NCBI GenBank assembly: GCA_900553265.1
Contig: USDD01000103.1
Coordinates: 1-8,798, forward strand
Length of the DNA stretch: 8,798 nucleotides
DNA from: an uncultured Eubacteriales bacterium
Lineage (GTDB): Bacteria; Bacillota; Clostridia; Christensenellales; Aristaeellaceae
Reading direction: 5' to 3'
Part shown: positions 5,338 through 8,798 of the stretch, piece after piece
How positions within the stretch are numbered: the stretch's first letter is position 1
How the letters are laid out: every line of letters starts with the position of its first letter
Notes under the pieces: model-generated
Told to the model about the DNA's origin: nothing
Databases searched by the model: none
What the model saw: only the letters and a program-made list of their open reading frames with translations
Position numbers and translations under genes: made by a program

Positions 5338-6480
5338 ATGAAAATTGTTGTAGCCATGGATTCCTACAAGGGCTGCTGCTCGGCGGCCGTCGCGGGCGCG
5401 GCGGTATGCCGGGGAATTCTGCGGGCGGATCCGACGATCGAAGCGATAAACCTGCCGGTTTCGGACGGCGGGGACGGCATGCTCGAAGCCTTCCTCTATA
5501 CGGGGCGCGGCAAATGGACGGCCTGCGAGGCGACGGGACCGATGGGCGATCGCGTGCCGAGCGGCTTCGCCATTTTGAACGACGGCGTCGCGATCATCGA
5601 GATGAGCGCCGCCTCCGGGCTGGCGCTGACGAAGCCGGAGACGCGCAGCCCCGAACTCGCCACCACCTACGGCACCGGCGAGCTGGTGCGCGCGGCGCTG
5701 GATGCGGGATGCCGGGAATTCCTCATCGGTCTGGGCGGCTCCGCCACAAACGACGGCGGCGCGGGCATGGCGCAGGCGCTGGGCGTGTCGCTCAGGGACG
5801 CGGCGGGAAGAGAGCTTCCCTTTGGCGGCGCGGCGCTGGAAAGGCTGTGCGTCGTGGACGTCTCGGGCATGGATCCCCGGCTGGCGGACTGCCGCGTAAC
5901 GGTGGCCAGCGATGTGCAGAACGTGCTGTGCGGCCCGCAGGGGGCCTCGCGGGTATATGGCCCGCAGAAGGGCGCAACGCCAGAGATGGCGGAGCGGCTG
6001 GATCGGGCGCTTCTCCACTACGCCGAGACGCTGCGCGCGCAGCTCGGCGCGGACGTGGCCAATCGCCCGGGTGCCGGAGCCGCCGGCGGTCTGGGCGCGG
6101 CGCTGTACGCCTTTATGAACGCCCAATTCCGGCGGGGCATCGACGTGGTACTCGAGCTGCAGGACTTCGCCGGACAGGTTCAAAACGCCGATCTGGTCAT
6201 CACGGGCGAGGGCCGAACGGACGGTCAGACGCTGTTCGGCAAGGTACCCATGGGCGTGGCGGAGACGGCAAAGCGGCAGGGCGACATTCCGGTCTGTGTG
6301 TTCTCCGGCGGCGTGAGCGCGGACGCGCAGGCGCTGTATCAGCACGGCGTGGACGGCCTCTACGCCATCGCAGACGGCCCCATCACGCTGCAGGAATCGT
6401 CCGCCCGGGCGGAGGAGCTGCTGGAGCGAACGGCGGAATCCGTCGTCCGCACGGTGCTCGCGGCGCAAAGGCGCCGGTAA
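5338..6480 (+). CDS. Glycerate kinase (GarK/GlxK family)
   Basis: The enzyme phosphorylates D-glycerate with ATP. Bacterial GarK/GlxK-type members (PF02595) generally give 2-phosphoglycerate, which enters lower glycolysis. The 380-residue length is normal. Family motifs are all present: DSYKG (8-12), SDGGDGM (42-48), IGLGGSATNDGGAG (130-143), SDVQN plus GPQKGA (191-213), GAGAAGGLG (245-253) and DLVITGEGRTDGQTLFGK (285-302). The ATG at 5338 is chosen because it follows GGAGCGGGAG at suitable spacing and begins the family-typical MKIVVAMDSYKG; a longer frame from 5275 would start inside the promoter. It is the first gene of a three-gene plus-strand operon with a TIM-barrel protein and a hydroxyacid dehydrogenase, which together could turn hydroxypyruvate into phosphoglycerate. 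The exact product (2- or 3-phosphoglycerate) cannot be told from the motifs alone. Confidence 0.95.
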   Translation: MKIVVAMDSYKGCCSAAVAGAAVCRGILRADPTIEAINLPVSDGGDGMLEAFLYTGRGKWTACEATGPMGDRVPSGFAILNDGVAIIEMSAASGLALTKPETRSPELATTYGTGELVRAALDAGCREFLIGLGGSATNDGGAGMAQALGVSLRDAAGRELPFGGAALERLCVVDVSGMDPRLADCRVTVASDVQNVLCGPQGASRVYGPQKGATPEMAERLDRALLHYAETLRAQLGADVANRPGAGAAGGLGAALYAFMNAQFRRGIDVVLELQDFAGQVQNADLVITGEGRTDGQTLFGKVPMGVAETAKRQGDIPVCVFSGGVSADAQALYQHGVDGLYAIADGPITLQESSARAEELLERTAESVVRTVLAAQRRR

Positions 6481-6491
6481 ATCGCGCAATC

Positions 6492-6509
6492 GCGCAGCAT
6501 TCGCTGCGC
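6492..6509 (+). repeat. Intercistronic stem-loop after the glycerate kinase gene
   Basis: GCGCAGC, loop ATTC, GCTGCGC form a perfect 7-bp stem 11 nt past the kinase stop. No T-run follows, so it is not a good terminator. It may adjust mRNA stability or expression of the downstream genes (inference). Confidence 0.5.
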
Positions 6510-6551
6510 ATGCAACCATATCCATTAAAAATTGTCAGGAGGCAGACGGGA

Positions 6552-7445
6552 ATGGTAGAATCAATTCACAAGTATTTCCAAATGGGCACAATTCAGTGGA
6601 TGAGCTTTCCGCGAAAAAACGTATTGGACGCAATTCAGCGCATCGCGTCGGACGATTTCTTTGACGCCATCGAAATCAGCCATTTTGCGAACGACGACGA
6701 GCGCCGGAGGGCAAAGGAGATGCTGGAGCAGGCACACATGCGGGTCTGCTTTGGCGCGCAGCCCATGCTGCTGGGCAGCGGTCTGAACCCCAACGATCTG
6801 GACGAGGACGGCCGTCTGCGCGCGGAGCAGGTGCTGATCTCCGCCGTGGACGAGGCGGAATATCTGGGCGCGCGCGGCATCGCCTTCCTGGCCGGAAAAT
6901 GGACTGAGGAACACAAGGCGGAGCACTACGCCCAGCTGCTGAAGACCACTCGCGCCGTCTGCGCCCATGCGGCGAAGAAGGGCATGATCGTGGAGATGGA
7001 GGTCTTTGACTACGACATGGACAAGGCCGCGCTGATCGGCCCCGCGCCGCTGGCCGCCCGCTTTGCCGCCGACGTGCGCAGCTATTGCAGCAATTTCGGC
7101 CTCATGGTGGATCTGAGCCACTTCCCCACCACCTATGAGACCTCCAAATTCGTCATTCAGACGCTGCGCCCGTACATCACCCATTTCCACATCGGCAACG
7201 CCGTGGTGCATCCGGGCTGCGAGGCTTACGGCGATCTGCATCCCCGCTTCGGCTTCCCCGAGAGCGCCAACGACACGCCCGAGCTGGTGGATTTCTTCCA
7301 GGTGCTCAGGCAGGAGGGCTTCCTGAACGCTGCCGCACCCTACGTGCTGTCCTTTGAGGTAAAGCCCTGGAAGGACGAGGACGAAGAGCTGGTACTGGCC
7401 GGCACGAAGCGCGTTGTGAACCGCGCCTGGGCGCTGGCGGAATAA
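6552..7445 (+). CDS. Xylose isomerase-like TIM-barrel protein (sugar phosphate isomerase/epimerase family)
   Basis: The 297-residue product belongs to the AP_endonuc_2/COG1082 superfamily (PF01261) of metal-dependent isomerases and epimerases. Barrel-strand landmarks are FDAIEISHF (37-45), GARGIAFLAG (106-115), MIVEMEVFDYD (145-155), GLMVDLSHFP (183-192), ITHFHIGN (209-216) and VLSFEVKPW (265-273). The usual metal ligands appear intact: Glu148 or Glu150, Asp187, a His at 211 or 213, and Glu269. The ATG has AGGAGG 9 nt upstream. It sits between glycerate kinase and the hydroxypyruvate-reductase-like enzyme. A hydroxypyruvate-isomerase-like step (tartronate semialdehyde to hydroxypyruvate) would complete a three-step chain, but the sequence is not clearly that of a known hydroxypyruvate isomerase. 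It could equally be a ketose or inosose isomerase. The family is sure; the reaction is not. Confidence 0.85.
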   Translation: MVESIHKYFQMGTIQWMSFPRKNVLDAIQRIASDDFFDAIEISHFANDDERRRAKEMLEQAHMRVCFGAQPMLLGSGLNPNDLDEDGRLRAEQVLISAVDEAEYLGARGIAFLAGKWTEEHKAEHYAQLLKTTRAVCAHAAKKGMIVEMEVFDYDMDKAALIGPAPLAARFAADVRSYCSNFGLMVDLSHFPTTYETSKFVIQTLRPYITHFHIGNAVVHPGCEAYGDLHPRFGFPESANDTPELVDFFQVLRQEGFLNAAAPYVLSFEVKPWKDEDEELVLAGTKRVVNRAWALAE

Positions 7446-7479
7446 CCTTTTCGAAATCGACGAGAGGTAGATGCAATTT

Positions 7480-8463
7480 ATGAAAATCGTAATCTTGGAT
7501 GGATACACGGAGAATCCCGGAGATCTGAGCTGGAGCGGTCTGGAAGCCTTTGGCGAGCTGACGGTGTACGATCGCACGCCTCTGAACGACGACGACGAGA
7601 TCGTGCGGCGCATCGGCGACGCAGAAATCGTCTACACCAACAAGACTCCCCTGCGCCGCACGGTCTTTGAGCGCTGTCCGTCGATGCGGTTCGTCGGCGT
7701 GCTGGCCACCGGCTACAACATCGTCGACGTCGCCGCCGCGGACGACCACGACGTGACGGTGTGCAACATTCCCTCCTATGGAACGGACGCGGTGGCCCAG
7801 TTTGCCATTGCGATGCTGATGGAAATCTGCCGCGGCGTGGCGCACCACAGTCAGGCCGTACACGAGGGCCGCTGGGAAAACTGCCCGGATTTCTGCTTCT
7901 GGGACACACCGCAGATCGAACTGACGGGCAAGACCCTGGGCGTGATCGGCTTTGGCCGCATCGGACGCGCCACGGCGCGCATCGCCGCGGCCATGGGCAT
8001 GCGCATTCTCGCCTATAACGCCGGCCAGGAGACGGAGGAGGGCCGCAAGCTCGGCCAATACGTGACGCTGGACGAGCTGCTCGCCCAGTCGGACGTGATT
8101 ACGCTGCACTGTCCGCTGACCCCCGCCACCCAGGGCATCATCAGCCGCGACACCATCGCCAGAATGAAGGACGGCGTAATCATTCTGAACAACGGCCGCG
8201 GGCCGCTGATTGTGGAAGAGGATCTCGCCCAGGCGCTGGCCGACGGCAAGGTCTTCGCGGCGGGCCTGGACGTGGTTTCCGTGGAGCCGATTCGCGGAGA
8301 TAATCCGCTGCTGAAGGCGCCCCGCTGCCTGATTACGCCCCACATCAGCTGGGCGGCGAAGGAAGCCCGGACGCGCCTGATGCATATCGCGGAGGACAAT
8401 CTGCGGGCCTTTGTGGAAGGATCGCCGATCAACGTGGTCAGCAAAAAGGCAGGCCGCGCCTGA
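7480..8463 (+). CDS. D-2-hydroxyacid dehydrogenase, glycerate dehydrogenase/hydroxypyruvate reductase type
   Basis: The 327-residue protein would reduce hydroxypyruvate (or another 2-ketoacid) to the D-hydroxyacid with NAD(P)H. The NAD-binding loop GFGRIG is at 157-162. The catalytic triad of the D-isomer-specific family is complete: Arg240 (NNGRGPLI), Glu269 (VVSVEP) and His288 (TPHISW). The N-terminus MKIVILDGYTENPGDLSW is typical of the glycerate dehydrogenase branch. At the end of the second Rossmann strand (LAYNAG) there is Asn180 instead of the Asp usual for NAD enzymes, so cofactor preference is open. Two in-frame ATGs exist: 7471 is only 3 nt and 7480 is 12 nt after GAGAGG. I chose 7480 because it gives the family start; 7471 would add MQF. 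It is last in the operon and its product D-glycerate is the substrate of the first gene. Physiological direction and substrate are inferred. Confidence 0.93.
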   Translation: MKIVILDGYTENPGDLSWSGLEAFGELTVYDRTPLNDDDEIVRRIGDAEIVYTNKTPLRRTVFERCPSMRFVGVLATGYNIVDVAAADDHDVTVCNIPSYGTDAVAQFAIAMLMEICRGVAHHSQAVHEGRWENCPDFCFWDTPQIELTGKTLGVIGFGRIGRATARIAAAMGMRILAYNAGQETEEGRKLGQYVTLDELLAQSDVITLHCPLTPATQGIISRDTIARMKDGVIILNNGRGPLIVEEDLAQALADGKVFAAGLDVVSVEPIRGDNPLLKAPRCLITPHISWAAKEARTRLMHIAEDNLRAFVEGSPINVVSKKAGRA

Positions 8464-8490
8464 GTCACTCCGGTCGAGTCGAACATGCGA

Positions 8491-8535
8491 AAGCCGCCGC
8501 GCCTTTTCGGTGCGGCGGCTGATTTGTCTCTTAGG
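8491..8535 (+). terminator. GC-rich hairpin after the hydroxyacid dehydrogenase gene
   Basis: AGCCGCCGC (8492-8500) pairs with GCGGCGGCT (8512-8520), extended inward by about three more pairs including one G-U. The T-run behind it is poor (GATTTGTCTCTT), so termination here may be partial; a second hairpin follows at 8621. Confidence 0.7.
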
Positions 8536-8610
8536 GAACAGCGCAAAAATGAGGCGGTCGACAGGCGAATGGTTTTTTCGTCAGATGCAAATGCAGACGG
8601 CGGAAAAGAC

Positions 8611-8653
8611 AGCGCCTGACGCGCCGCCGAATTGTGCGGCGCTGCCCTTTTTA
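8611..8653. terminator. Terminator hairpin between convergent genes, possibly bidirectional
   Basis: GCGCCGC (8621-8627) and GCGGCGC (8636-8642) form a 7-bp stem followed on the plus strand by TGCCCTTTTTATT. On the minus strand an alternative outer stem CAGCGCC/GGCGCTG ends in TCTTTT, which would serve the gene entering from the right. Plus-strand termination is the better supported. Confidence 0.75.
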
Positions 8654-8798
8654 TTATCCCTTCCGGGTCACGACCACCTTGACCACGCCGTAGGAATGGC
8701 GGCCCTCCAGCTGGACGTCCACCAGCAGCTCGAGCTTCGCGGACGGATAGAAGTCGGCGTTGAACTCGAATTCCGCCTCTGCGCACGCGCCCCAGAGG
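8654..8798 (-). CDS. Unrecognised protein, C-terminal 48 codons only (partial)
   Basis: The minus-strand frame entering from the right edge ends ...LEGRHSYGVVKVVVTRKG followed by tandem TAA codons (8654-8656 and 8651-8653) and then a hairpin. Alternating hydrophobic and charged residues (FEFNADFY, KLELLVDVQLEG, GVVKVVVT) suggest beta strands. The codon pattern, the double stop and the position of the terminator support a real gene end. The visible 47 residues match no family I recognise, and no function is assigned. Confidence 0.6.
   Translation of the reverse strand, partial: LWGACAEAEFEFNADFYPSAKLELLVDVQLEGRHSYGVVKVVVTRKG

Noticed and set aside
8013..8786. Long minus-strand frame over the end of the dehydrogenase gene
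   Set aside because: It is an antisense shadow of a clear D-2-hydroxyacid dehydrogenase; it reads through two terminator hairpins and differs in frame from the better-supported minus-strand gene end at 8654.
1..8798. CRISPR array, tRNA/rRNA genes, insertion sequences, prophage or defence genes
   Set aside because: Read through for these; no spaced direct-repeat arrays, tRNA-like cloverleafs, transposases or phage proteins were seen.

Overview
The window looks like a piece of a Gram-positive, Clostridia-type genome. The coding DNA is GC-rich and the spacers are AT-rich. Shine-Dalgarno sequences are strong, promoters resemble sigma-A promoters (for example TTGACG, 17 nt, TATAAT), and the LplB/YtcP-type sugar ABC permease pair is common in Firmicutes. 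A gut member of the Clostridia is plausible, but this is inferred from style and not from a marker gene.

The layout is one sugar-acid-type catabolic locus in two divergent halves. On the minus strand, from right to left, come an IclR-family regulator (4302-5087) with its own terminator, then a promoter driving a LarA-like (DUF2088) racemase/epimerase homologue (2846-4144) and an FAD-dependent oxidoreductase (1623-2835). The oxidoreductase reading frame is broken exactly at the FAD-binding glycine loop. A hairpin terminator at 1566-1605 closes that unit. A separate promoter (1280-1308) then drives two ABC permease genes (232-1164 and 1-215), the second running off the left edge. On the plus strand, a promoter at 5256-5284 drives glycerate kinase (5338-6480), a xylose-isomerase-like TIM-barrel protein (6552-7445) and a D-2-hydroxyacid dehydrogenase of glycerate dehydrogenase/hydroxypyruvate reductase type (7480-8463). 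Two hairpin terminators follow, and the C-terminal end of an unrelated, unrecognised minus-strand gene enters from the right edge (8654-8798).

The most interesting signal is regulatory. A 19-bp palindrome of the form AATGAAA-N5-TTTCATT, resembling operators of the IclR-family regulator KdgR, sits 7 nt downstream of the -10 box in both the larA-like and the ABC-permease promoters. The two copies match at 16 of 19 positions. Degenerate versions lie at the equivalent place in the glycerate-kinase promoter and over the -10/start region of the IclR gene's own promoter. The locus therefore reads as a self-contained regulon: regulator, importer, hydroxyacid epimerase, redox enzyme, and a lower branch that would feed hydroxypyruvate or glycerate into glycolysis as phosphoglycerate. 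The substrate cannot be named from this sequence.
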